Below are positions 1 through 8,869 of a stretch of 64,000 bases of DNA, piece after piece (the first letter of the stretch is position 1; the number at the start of each line of letters is the position of its first letter). Source of the stretch: Cerrena zonata (Eukaryota; Basidiomycota; Agaricomycetes; Polyporales; Cerrenaceae). The notes below the pieces were generated by a model that saw only the letters and a program-made list of their open reading frames with translations, did not search any database and was not told the DNA's origin. The stretch covers positions 1 to 64,000 of the forward strand of contig JASBNA010000015.1 in assembly GCA_038087015.1 (NCBI GenBank), read 5' to 3'. The translations under genes were made by a program, and so were the position numbers.

Positions 1-256
1 TTCTAGATAAAGGAGAATTGGCAGTCATAATGGCAGTTTTTTCAATATCGGTTAAATTTGGATCCAAATTGAGTTCTTCAGAATCATAACGACGGAAGGA
101 GTCTTTTATTTTAGCAAATCCAGTTAATTCTGGTTCCTTCTTTTCTTCAAAATCATTAACCAAGACTCCTCCACTTTTTTCAGTGGAAGAACCATCGGCA
201 GCTTCTCTAGAGCGTACGTAGTCGAGTTCTTTATTTGACAGGACTTTATTTGACAT
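1..256 (-). CDS. Amino-acid permease (GAP/AAP family), N-terminal part only
   Basis: The frame opens at an ATG read from 256 leftward and stays open to base 1, giving 85 codons of a gene cut by the window edge. The peptide is a charged, cytosolic-type N-terminus. It contains the block DSFRRYDSEELNLDPNLTD and then a short alanine/threonine stretch ending SPLSR. In fungal general amino-acid permeases (Gap1, AAP family) this arrangement stands just before the first membrane helix. No transmembrane part is inside the window, so substrate range cannot be judged. It is transcribed away from the 2.3 kb intergenic region. Family assignment is by recognition of this short conserved stretch; the exact paralogue is unknown. 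Confidence 0.72.
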   Translation of the reverse strand, partial: MSNKVLSNKELDYVRSREAADGSSTEKSGGVLVNDFEEKKEPELTGFAKIKDSFRRYDSEELNLDPNLTDIEKTAIMTANSPLSR

Positions 257-588
257 GATTGAAACTTAAATAAGAAAAGTGAAAATAAGAAAAAAAACTT
301 TTCAAAAAGACAAAGGATCCTAGTCCATTTAAATAATGGAAAAATGTTCACCTTATTATCCCCATTATCAAAGGGAAATCGGTGAAAATTGGTAGGGTAT
401 TTTTCTCTACTGATAAGGCTTTCGCTCGTAGATTACGGGAATTGCAGGTTCTGCTAGCAATTTACAGGTTGCGGCACCGCCTTTTACACCTTGACGGGGT
501 TTCTTGCAGGTTAGATGTTTTTATGGGGAAGCGAACAAGAACAACAAAAAAAAAATAAAATTAAATCGCCGTTGATATTCCCAAAACC

Positions 589-598
589 CCTCCGTACA
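589..598 (+). promoter_or_regulatory. Rap1-like / telomere-core motif CCTCCGTACA, copy 1 of 3
   Basis: CCTCCGTACA followed by CC, so the longer word CCGTACACC is present. The same 10-mer recurs at 772-781 (minus) and 1113-1122. The core resembles the yeast Rap1 site ACACCCRYACAYM. Binding is inferred only. Confidence 0.4.
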
Positions 599-771
599 CC
601 CCTCCAACTACAGTAATAACCAAGCAAGTTTTGATTATATGGGAATAATTACAGAACAATTTTGAAGTAAATTACGGCATTAACAATGTCCACTTGTAAG
701 TGGGCTCACCTAAATTGAATATTCTTGGATCTTCAAGATTGTTATCAAGGGAAAGGCGCTAAGAGTGCGAT

Positions 772-781
772 TGTACGGAGG
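772..781 (-). promoter_or_regulatory. Rap1-like motif CCTCCGTACA, copy 2 of 3
   Basis: The plus strand reads TGTACGGAGG, the exact reverse complement of the motif at 589-598. Function inferred. Confidence 0.35.
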
Positions 782-1112
782 TTTATCTGCTTATCTTTGT
801 TTTTGCCGTATTTTCGAGATTGGTTTATCTTGTTGTATCGGTTGCCTTGGCCGTTGGATCGATATAGGACCATCTATGGGTATTGTGTAAATGTAAGGAG
901 TTATTTGGTTTGAGCAAATTTACTGTTCAATTACAGTATATGCTTGTTCATTGATAAGAGAATGCTAACTTGCACAACTAAACTTTATTGAGAATTTCAT
1001 CACGGTTTATCTTGACGTTGAATTCACCTTAACACTGCTTGTGAATCTCTTCGGTTTATTGTTTGTGTTCTTGGCCCCTTAGTGGCTCGACGAGGTTGAT
1101 TCAATGTCAAAA

Positions 1113-1122
1113 CCTCCGTACA
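1113..1122 (+). promoter_or_regulatory. Rap1-like motif CCTCCGTACA, copy 3 of 3
   Basis: Third exact copy of the 10-mer, here continuing as CCTCCGTACATTT, which is close to the 3' half of a Rap1 site. Function inferred. Confidence 0.35.
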
Positions 1123-1171
1123 TTTAAATTGATGGACAAATTTACACAAAGCCGAAAAGTGGCTTAGGGAA

Positions 1172-1243
1172 TTTAGTAGCTTTAGTGAGTTTAGGAACTT
1201 TAGTGAGTTTAGTAGCTTTAGTGAGTCTAGGAACTTTAGTGGG
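1172..1243. repeat. 18-bp tandem repeat, four copies
   Basis: Units TTTAGTAGCTTTAGTGAG and TTTAGGAACTTTAGTGAG alternate four times, so there is also a 36-bp higher-order period. The repeat creates a long minus-strand open frame of Leu/Lys/Ser-rich peptide that is not a gene. Confidence 0.85.
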
Positions 1244-2582
1244 TTTAGTCGATAAAGCAGTGAGCTTAAATATCTGACCTTTTGTAAGTTAACTGTCATG
1301 AAATTGATGAACTGAATGCAAATTTTAAAGAAAGCCATGACTGGAACTTGTAGTGTTATATATACCGTATAAAAGAAGCCTGCACCACTTATTTGTACCC
1401 TTGAAATTACAGAGTTGTTCAAGAGCTACAATGAGTTATGGCATTGCTTATCCATCTAATAAATACTACTGATTTACTTTACAAGCTTCACTAAGTGGCC
1501 TCAATGGAACCTTTAAAGCAAATCATCCTTGCTTAATAAAATGTTCATAGTAATTTTTTAGCGAAGTTAAATGAAAATCCCTCAATAAATATCTCCTCAT
1601 GGAAAGCATACCCCGTATTGGCTTGAGTACCTATACACTTGTCGTAGAAACTTTCCGAACGCTCACTTACAATTTCGGATTGCAAAATGTTTTGAAATTT
1701 GCAAAATTATTGCAAATTCTCAACAAACATAATTCTGCGACTTTATCGATTACAAAATCTATAAACTTGACGTATATTCGAGAATAGTTACCCTTCAGAT
1801 ACATCTGCCGAAGTTGATCATTCACACTCACATATAATCATTAGTAAATGTAAACACTTTGTCGAGCTTACCATGTAACTAAATAATTCAGCCAATGGAA
1901 CAAGCTCAAAATGTCATCACTCGTATACTTCTTCTTTCCATGGCGTTTATTCGTTTGTTTTACAATTTTAATTGAAACCTCATCTAGTATAATTTTTTTG
2001 TTACAAAATCAAATTCGCAACTTCAATTACAATAGAAACAATTGAATTGACAATAATTAACCAGCATGAAACTTACTTCTTCTAATTGGCTTTATTTTGG
2101 TTCCTTGTTTCGTTGACCCACAAACCATTTTGATTTAAAGGGACATACACGGGCTCAATGAAAACCTTTATTTGACCAATGAAACCTCATACAAATAATC
2201 ATAATGTTTTAATATTAACCCCGTTTAGTTCATCCAAGTTATGCATCGATTATAAAAACTGCTAAAGAGCGTTTGCGAAATTATGGTTGTCTGAACAATC
2301 TGTTGATTCGGGTCCTACATAGATTTCTTCGGATCTAGGTTCTTACCTCATACGCCATCCCGTTCTATGAGGGCACAGTTAGTTAAAACAGTGCATCTGT
2401 TGGGGGTTGTTATGCATAAACTAAATTGCCCATTGACTTGCATTCGAGGAATGATTAACAATAAATAAAATTTTGCCAAACCCCCCTGTATCACTCGAAG
2501 AATATACCTACATTGTCTTAATCATTTATAATGATTTTGATTTCCTTTTCTTCATTAAGGTTATATTTGTTCCTTATCAAAT

Positions 2583-4223
2583 ATGTCAACTCAAACAGTA
2601 GTTGAAGAAGAATTCAAACTGAAGAATGGTCATACTATTGAAATTGAAAATAGATTATCTCATTCCCAATCGGAAAATTCAATTGATTTAGGAAATCCAA
2701 ATAACGAAATTAATGCATTAAGACCAAAAAATTCAAGAAATAATTCATATAATTCAATTAATGAATCAAATGAATTACCTAAACCTAAAGAGAAAACTTT
2801 TTGGCAAAAATTCTTTTCATTAGATTCAGAATTTCATCAAAATGAAGAAGAGAAAAAATTTGTTAGAAAATTAGATATTTATTTACTTACTTGGGGGGTT
2901 GTTCTGTATATCTTGAAAAACGTTGATCAAGCAAATTATAAAAATGCTTATGTTAGTGGGATGAAAGAAGATTTAAATATGTCCGGTAGTGATTATAATT
3001 GGTTATCAACTTATTATACCATTGGATACGCTATAGCAGCAATTCCTTGTCAAATTTTAATGACAAGAGTTAAAGCTTCTTATTTTATGGGAGGTTGCGA
3101 ATTAGTTTATGGTATCTGTACTGCATTATGTTCAATTCCTGGGAATAACGTTAAACCTTTATTTGCTTTTAGATTTATTATTGGTGCTGCTTCTTCTTCT
3201 TCATGGCAAGGTATGATGATTATTTTTTTCAATTATTATAATAAACATGAATTGGGTTTTAGAGCTGGTCTTATTGGTGCTAGTGCATTTGTTGGTCAAG
3301 CTATAACTGGAGCATTACAAGCGGGGATTTATAAACATTTAAATGGTGCTCAAGGAATCGCCGGCTGGAGATGGTTATATATAATCAATGGGGCATGTAT
3401 GACAATTCCAATTGCAGTTTTGGGTTTGTTTATATTACCAGATACTCCGGCTAATGGTGGAGCTCGTTGGATGACAAAAAGAGAAGTTGCAATTGCTTTG
3501 AAAAGAGTGCATGATCAAGGGAGAGTAACTCTACGTCAATTCAAAATAAAAGAATGTTTGAAAGCTTTCAAAGATAAAAAATTATATTTTTTACTATTAG
3601 CTTATATGCCATGGGATTTAGGTTTAAATGCAACTAGTTATATTAATTTATGGTTACAATCAGTTACAAATCCCGATGGTTCTAAAAAATATTCAGTTGA
3701 GCAAATAAACATTATCCCTATTGCTGGTTATATAACCGGTGCCATTGGTATGATTGTTATAACCAAAGTTGCCGATATAACTAGAAAAAGAATTCATGCT
3801 TTAATTTTTCAACAATTAATTGGGATTTTTGGTTGTATTATCTTATCGATCTGGCCCCGTTCTTTAGCATTGAAGTATATTGGGTTTTTCGTCATGTTCT
3901 TGGTGCAAAGTACCGGGGCTATATTAATGTCTTTTGTACCTGAACTTTGGGCTAAAAGACCCGAAAGAAGAGCTGTTGTCACCTCAATCATTGTTATATT
4001 GGATTTTGCTAATAACTCCTGGTTAAGCTTAACTATTTGGAATACTCGTTACCTGCCAAGGTTCTCTGCAGGTTACAAGGTCAACCTTGCATTTGAAGTT
4101 ACTTCTTTAATTGGTTGTCTTCTATTCTATTTCTATCTTTACAAGAATTTACTCAAGCAAAATCAACTTGAATCCTTAGATAAAATCGAAGAGAACATCA
4201 AGCCGAGAGACTTGAACGCATAA
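2583..4223 (+). CDS. MFS anion:cation symporter (Seo1/Fen2/Liz1-type), tandem copy 1
   Basis: A 546-residue plasma-membrane transporter of the fungal allantoate/pantothenate/vitamin permease branch of the major facilitator superfamily. After about 85 hydrophilic residues the family block AYVSGMKEDL appears (Ser125). It is followed by about twelve hydrophobic segments, the GWRWLYIING motif, and a PDTPANGGARWM block in the central loop. The neighbour at 4521-6056 is a clear paralogue in the same orientation, so this is a tandem duplication. Codon 108 is CTG and aligns with a TCT serine codon in the paralogue, supporting serine decoding. The substrate cannot be told from sequence; members carry carboxylate-like solutes such as pantothenate, biotin, nicotinate or allantoate. 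The start at 2583 is the first ATG after upstream stops. Confidence 0.85.
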   Translation: MSTQTVVEEEFKLKNGHTIEIENRLSHSQSENSIDLGNPNNEINALRPKNSRNNSYNSINESNELPKPKEKTFWQKFFSLDSEFHQNEEEKKFVRKLDIYLLTWGVVLYILKNVDQANYKNAYVSGMKEDLNMSGSDYNWLSTYYTIGYAIAAIPCQILMTRVKASYFMGGCELVYGICTALCSIPGNNVKPLFAFRFIIGAASSSSWQGMMIIFFNYYNKHELGFRAGLIGASAFVGQAITGALQAGIYKHLNGAQGIAGWRWLYIINGACMTIPIAVLGLFILPDTPANGGARWMTKREVAIALKRVHDQGRVTLRQFKIKECLKAFKDKKLYFLLLAYMPWDLGLNATSYINLWLQSVTNPDGSKKYSVEQINIIPIAGYITGAIGMIVITKVADITRKRIHALIFQQLIGIFGCIILSIWPRSLALKYIGFFVMFLVQSTGAILMSFVPELWAKRPERRAVVTSIIVILDFANNSWLSLTIWNTRYLPRFSAGYKVNLAFEVTSLIGCLLFYFYLYKNLLKQNQLESLDKIEENIKPRDLNA

Positions 4224-4251
4224 TATTATTTATTTATTCTACTCATTATAC

Positions 4252-4292
4252 AGTCATAGAGATCAATATAGAGATCAATAGTCATAGAGATA
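4252..4292. repeat. Short direct repeats between the two transporters
   Basis: The word ATAGAGATCAATA occurs twice in close succession and is flanked by two further ATAGAGAT variants. It lies 28 bp after the stop of the first transporter, in its 3' untranslated region or the promoter of the second. No function assigned. Confidence 0.5.
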
Positions 4293-4520
4293 AAGTTGTA
4301 AGAAGAAATTGTCGCAAATTAAAAAGAAAAAAATGGACGAAATTAATTGGCGGAAAAACAAAGATCTCATTTTCTGCTGCGTTTCCTTAAACAGAAAGAG
4401 AATATTGCTCATATTACAATTTAACATCTCTAACTTTATAATGGCGATGTTTGATAATTCATATAAAGATAAAGTGACTCGCTTCTTTATGAGTATTTTG
4501 GATACTCTTTCAACAATAAA

Positions 4521-6056
4521 ATGGAAAGGGTTGGACCACTGAAGAATATAGAAAAGGTTAACTCTAATGAGTCAGCTAATAGTGATAACCCATTTTTACA
4601 GAAAGAAGATCCAAAACAAGATATCCGATTAAATACAAATGAGATTCAAGGAACAGCTTATAGAAAGAATTTCTTTGTCAGAAACTTCACAGTTACCTAC
4701 GAGACCATCGAAGAAAGAAACTTTGTTAGAAAACTCGACGTTCTTCTTCTAACATGGGCTTGTTTATCTTATTGTATTAAAAATATCGATCAAAATAACT
4801 ATAAGTTTGCATACGTGCTGAATATGAAGGAGGATTTGCATATGAATACCGGTGGAAGAGATGATTATAACCTTTTGAATACGTTATTCGTATGTGGGTA
4901 TTTGATTGGTATAATACCATTCCAGTTATTAATGAATGTATCACCAGCCTATATGGTTCTTTCTGGATGTGAACTTTTATGGGGAATTTGTACGTTTTTA
5001 TGTGCTATCCCCCAAGATAAAGTAAATTATTTATTTGGACTTCGTTTTTTAATTGGATTTTTTGAAAGTTGTAGTTGGTCTGGTATAACTTTTGTACTTT
5101 TCAATTATTATAATCCACAAGAGTTATCCTTTAGAGGTGGTCTTATAATGGTAGCCACCCAATGTGGTAGAGCATTTACTGGATTTATGCAAGCTGCCAT
5201 TTATACTAACTTAGAGGGATCTCAAGGTATTCCTGGTTGGAGATGGTTATTCATCATCAATGGGGCAATTACCGTTGTTATTGCACTTTCTGGATTCTTT
5301 CTTATCCCTGATACTCCAGATAATGGCGGTGCCAAATGGATGACACCAGGAGAAATTTCCATAGCTAAATCTAGAGTTGAAAAATTAGGAAGAAGAACAG
5401 TTAGAAAATTCGAATGGAAAAAATATTTTAAACCTTTTTTAGATTATAGGTTTTATATCATTACCCTTGCATATTCAGGTTGGGACTTAGGTTCGTCTGC
5501 TACAAGTTATATAACTTTATGGTTAAAAGCAATGAAAAACAGTGATGGTACTCCAAAATATTCTGTACAACAAGTTGATTTGATCCCTGGTGCTGGTTAC
5601 CTCTTAGCAGCTTTAAGTATTATTATTGTGACTAGGTTTGCTGATTTGACTCAAAAAAGAATTCATTCTCTTGTTTTCCAACAAATTTGTGGTGTTATTG
5701 GTTGTAGTATCCTTTCTGCTTGGCCCAAAAGTAATGGTGCCAAATTTGCCGGGTTTTTCATCATGTACACAGTACAATCAACAGGTCCAATCATTACCTC
5801 TTTTATACCCGAGATTTGGCGTCTAGATAACGAAGTCAGATCAACAATCATTGTTATGATTGTTATTTTCACCCATGTCATGAATGCATGGTTACCTTTG
5901 GTAGTTTTCCCAACTGATCAAGCCCCTCATTATAAAGCTGGTTACGAAGTTATGCTTGCATTCAATGCCATGTCTTTGATCGGATGCGTGCTATTCCATT
6001 TCTTCGTTTATAAGAAATTTAAACAAGAGGAAGACTCCATTGAATTCGAAAAGTAA
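4521..6056 (+). CDS. MFS anion:cation symporter (Seo1/Fen2/Liz1-type), tandem copy 2
   Basis: A 511-residue paralogue of the upstream transporter, with the same layout but a shorter N-terminus (alignment offset of 25 residues). It has the blocks GWRWLFIING and PDTPDNGGAKWM and about twelve hydrophobic segments. In the family block AYVSGMKEDL the serine position (codon 100, bases 4818-4820) is CTG. Standard-code translation would put Leu in this conserved Ser position, which is the best sign in the window that CTG encodes Ser. The gap to copy 1 is 297 bp, so each copy probably has its own promoter. A divergent pair of specificities after duplication is possible. The substrate is not known. Confidence 0.85.
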   Translation: MERVGPLKNIEKVNSNESANSDNPFLQKEDPKQDIRLNTNEIQGTAYRKNFFVRNFTVTYETIEERNFVRKLDVLLLTWACLSYCIKNIDQNNYKFAYVLNMKEDLHMNTGGRDDYNLLNTLFVCGYLIGIIPFQLLMNVSPAYMVLSGCELLWGICTFLCAIPQDKVNYLFGLRFLIGFFESCSWSGITFVLFNYYNPQELSFRGGLIMVATQCGRAFTGFMQAAIYTNLEGSQGIPGWRWLFIINGAITVVIALSGFFLIPDTPDNGGAKWMTPGEISIAKSRVEKLGRRTVRKFEWKKYFKPFLDYRFYIITLAYSGWDLGSSATSYITLWLKAMKNSDGTPKYSVQQVDLIPGAGYLLAALSIIIVTRFADLTQKRIHSLVFQQICGVIGCSILSAWPKSNGAKFAGFFIMYTVQSTGPIITSFIPEIWRLDNEVRSTIIVMIVIFTHVMNAWLPLVVFPTDQAPHYKAGYEVMLAFNAMSLIGCVLFHFFVYKKFKQEEDSIEFEK

Positions 6057-6306
6057 GTTTATAGAATATTAATTTTTTTGCAGTAAAATAAACCTTTTAC
6101 ATGTAGACTACCATTCTCTGAGTCAAAACAAGATAAACCGGTTAATTGACTTTACATTCCTATCAAGCTCATCTTATATCAGTTTATCGGACATTAATAG
6201 CTCCGTGGAGTTTCTTTATTCTTTTTTTTTTTTTTTGCACCGGATAAAAAAGAGAGCAATACGAATAATTATAAATCAATAAGATTCTACTCTCGAACTA
6301 ATCCAA

Positions 6307-7107
6307 ATGAAGGCTGGAACCAAAACCGCAAAGAATGAAGCAAGTGACGTTGACGAGAAAGATACTATAATGTATAAAGGAAGAAGAATCTCAAGAGATG
6401 AGAGACTTCGACAAATGAGAGAATCTCAGAAGAACTTACGAAATCGAAGAAATCAAGAGATTGAAGATTTAAAGTTGGAGAATCAGAGATTGAAACAAGT
6501 TATTAAAGATTTGGAAAATTCAAGAAAGATTGTATCGGATACTAATTCAACACAAGGATTCCTGCAAAATGAGTTGATGGAATCCATTCTTGAGAATGGC
6601 ATCCCTGAGCATTTCCAATTTCTACTGAAATATGGCCTAGAAAGAGCTTCAGAGATATTTGTAAGTAGCCATCACTGTTTTTTCCAGCTATTTGCAGACA
6701 AGACTTTGGAATTTGTCGGAAAATCTTATCATGAAGGTTATCCTTTAATAACCAATGATGGGTTATTTCAAATAAGTCCAGTGTTTAACGAAAATGAAAC
6801 TTTTTTCAAAAATTATATAGGAGAATTAATTGAATTTCAAAGGAAAAAGGAATTTCCAAAAAAGTGGTTAAAAGGAGAAAAATGCTTATCAAAGGGAGTT
6901 TTGTCACCAATAGGAATATTGAGATATTTATTAGAGTATGTCGACGTGAAAACAGTCAATATTGATATATTAGTAAGTTGTATTGTCAAAAGAGCATTTG
7001 CATCAGAATATGGACCAGCCATAAAAGTGCATATGTTGAGTCAATGTGTGGAAGATTCTATAAATGTTGAATTTGATCATTTTTTTTTAATGGATGAAAT
7101 AAATTAG
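6307..7107 (+). CDS. Atypical bZIP transcription-factor-like protein
   Basis: 266 residues, not recognised as a named gene. Residues 30-70 form a bZIP-like stretch: Leu55, Leu62 and Leu69 lie exactly seven apart, and Arg45 stands ten residues before Leu55, as in the N-x7-R-x9-L rule. The basic region reads MRESQKNLR, which aligns with the Yap-type NRAAQRAFR. Gln41 and Arg45 are kept, but the invariant Asn is replaced by Met37. The remaining about 190 residues are Phe/Leu-rich with Cys/His residues and match no domain I know. It follows the transporter pair in the same orientation, so it may regulate them, but that is inference. It could also be a bZIP that no longer binds DNA in the usual way. 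Confidence 0.6.
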   Translation: MKAGTKTAKNEASDVDEKDTIMYKGRRISRDERLRQMRESQKNLRNRRNQEIEDLKLENQRLKQVIKDLENSRKIVSDTNSTQGFLQNELMESILENGIPEHFQFLLKYGLERASEIFVSSHHCFFQLFADKTLEFVGKSYHEGYPLITNDGLFQISPVFNENETFFKNYIGELIEFQRKKEFPKKWLKGEKCLSKGVLSPIGILRYLLEYVDVKTVNIDILVSCIVKRAFASEYGPAIKVHMLSQCVEDSINVEFDHFFLMDEIN

Positions 7108-7174
7108 AATATGCATTGAATTGAAGACTAAGAACTATTAAAAAAAGTAATTAAAGAAGTGAATAGATTATGAA

Positions 7175-8869
7175 TTATATTATTGATGAGTTCACTAACT
7201 TTGAATTCCAAATATCGATGACGTGATTATAAAGATTTAATTCATCATTGTTAAATTTGATTAAAGTACCTTGATCAGAGGGATCATCACCTCTAAAAGC
7301 ACAATAAAAGTAACCATCACAACCTAAAGAACGATCTTTTTTAAAATTATCAACCATTGAAATTTTAATATTTTTAATAATTGTTGGAATTATATCATTT
7401 TTAGGAGGGATTAAAGCAAATTTTAAATCGACTGGGTTTGAATAACTTTTTTTCATTTTTGCTATAGAGCTAAATTTTTTTCTTAAAGATTTATACCAAG
7501 TATAATCCCAAAAAAAGGCATAATTTTTTTTACATATATTTAATCCACCATTAGTCCATAATAATTTAAGATTTGAATCAAAGTGACCCATTTGAGTTGA
7601 ACAAATCAGTTTAGATGTTTCATTATAAGTTCCAATTGCAGCTGCATTATTATCATTGAAGGAAAATGAATTATGATTACCAATTAATATTTGACCAATC
7701 CAAAAAAGTTCTTTATCACCATAGACTGCTTTTGAAGTTACATCATTTAATTGTAAGTTAACACTTGCTAATAACCCTGCGAAATGTGGTTTTGTTCTAT
7801 TCATTATTACCAATCCACTTTCCATTAAATGTTTTGTACCAAAATTGAAAAATCCATTTTCAGCAATAAATGATTGATCAACCGAAATATTGAAGAATTT
7901 TTTTTCAAATCCAGAAGGTAGTAAAGATTTATAATGAATTAATTGATAGTTATCAATAAATTGAGGTAACAGACGGTCTTTAAAAAAATGAGCGTTGTAT
8001 TTCAAGTAATCTTTCAAATCGAAGAATTTTGAAGGATTAATAAAGGGAACAACATCAGTATCCATCAATATAATTTCTTGAAACAGATTAAATAACATTG
8101 AAATCCATTTATTTTTAAAACGAGTGAATTTTTTCAGATATTTTTTGGAAATTGAAGGAGAAGCATCTACAAACCATAAATCTTGTGGAGATGAATTTAA
8201 ATTTAGTATAGTTCCATTGGATAAATTTAAACTTAAATCATCTCTGGCCATGGATATCAATTTATTTTGATTCGTCATTGATAAATCTCCTTTATGTACA
8301 AATTGAATCGGTAAAGTATTTGACCAAAATCTTAAAATTTTCAATAATGATAGACTTTCTTCAATATTATCTTGATTATCACTTATACTTATAACAATAC
8401 CTTTATCATTAAATTGATTAATGAAATGAGTCCATTTACAAAAAGAAGTTGATTGAGGTGGAACATAGGATTGATTATTCCAACGAGTATAAATCGGCAG
8501 CTTACCAGTGAAAAATGGGGATATTAAAGATTCAACATTAGAACAATTATTTAAATTATATTCATTTTGTAAAAAACATTTTGAATATATTCTCAACAGT
8601 TTCAATGTAAATTGTTGATTATCATAAGCTTCTAGGGGTAAATTATTGAAATATTCAATACAATTAATTTTTAAATCATCTTGCTGTTTAATGAGTTGAT
8701 TATATTTTAACTGATTATTTAAATCATTTTTTTTAATTGAAATTAATGTTTTATTAATTAGATTATTTGAATTCCAATCAAATTTTATGATCTTTATAAA
8801 TAAACATAATTGAAGTAATAAAAATAAAAATGTAAAACGTTTATTTGATATCAATCTATGAATTATCAT
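7175..8869 (-). CDS. GT71 alpha-1,3-mannosyltransferase (Mnn1/Mnt-type)
   Basis: A 564-residue type II Golgi glycosyltransferase. A short cytosolic tail is followed by one hydrophobic anchor at about residues 12-28, a low-complexity Asn/Leu/Lys stem, and then the catalytic domain. The metal-binding DxD motif is Asp270-Thr-Asp272 in ILMDTDVVPF. Further GT71-like blocks include ESGLVIMNR, GDKELFWIG and the Cys-containing C-terminal part. The family adds terminal alpha-1,3-mannose to N- and O-glycans of cell-wall proteins. CTG yeasts carry several Mnn1-like paralogues, so the exact orthologue cannot be set. It is convergent with the bZIP gene, with only 67 bp between the stops. Confidence 0.82.
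   Translation of the reverse strand: MIIHRLISNKRFTFLFLLLQLCLFIKIIKFDWNSNNLINKTLISIKKNDLNNQLKYNQLIKQQDDLKINCIEYFNNLPLEAYDNQQFTLKLLRIYSKCFLQNEYNLNNCSNVESLISPFFTGKLPIYTRWNNQSYVPPQSTSFCKWTHFINQFNDKGIVISISDNQDNIEESLSLLKILRFWSNTLPIQFVHKGDLSMTNQNKLISMARDDLSLNLSNGTILNLNSSPQDLWFVDASPSISKKYLKKFTRFKNKWISMLFNLFQEIILMDTDVVPFINPSKFFDLKDYLKYNAHFFKDRLLPQFIDNYQLIHYKSLLPSGFEKKFFNISVDQSFIAENGFFNFGTKHLMESGLVIMNRTKPHFAGLLASVNLQLNDVTSKAVYGDKELFWIGQILIGNHNSFSFNDNNAAAIGTYNETSKLICSTQMGHFDSNLKLLWTNGGLNICKKNYAFFWDYTWYKSLRKKFSSIAKMKKSYSNPVDLKFALIPPKNDIIPTIIKNIKISMVDNFKKDRSLGCDGYFYCAFRGDDPSDQGTLIKFNNDELNLYNHVIDIWNSKLVNSSII

Larger units (their letters stand above)
257..2582. other. Long intergenic region, permease / transporter divergent promoters
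   Basis: No convincing gene. Short open frames here start at non-ATG codons or run through repeats. It holds three copies of CCTCCGTACA (589-598, 772-781 on minus, 1113-1122), three CAGGTT words between 437 and 515, and an 18-bp tandem repeat at 1172-1243. It is probably regulatory DNA for the permease on the left and the first transporter on the right. Confidence 0.6.

Noticed and set aside
479..489. GCCTTTTAC, as in the U5 snRNA loop
   Set aside because: No flanking stem or Sm site can be formed, so taken as chance.
725..913. 62-codon plus-strand open frame
   Set aside because: It starts at TTG, has no recognisable features, and lies in repeat- and motif-rich intergenic DNA.
1024..1422. 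132-codon minus-strand open frame
   Set aside because: Its body is the 18-bp tandem repeat read as Leu/Lys/Ser, and the rest is featureless, so it is not treated as a gene.
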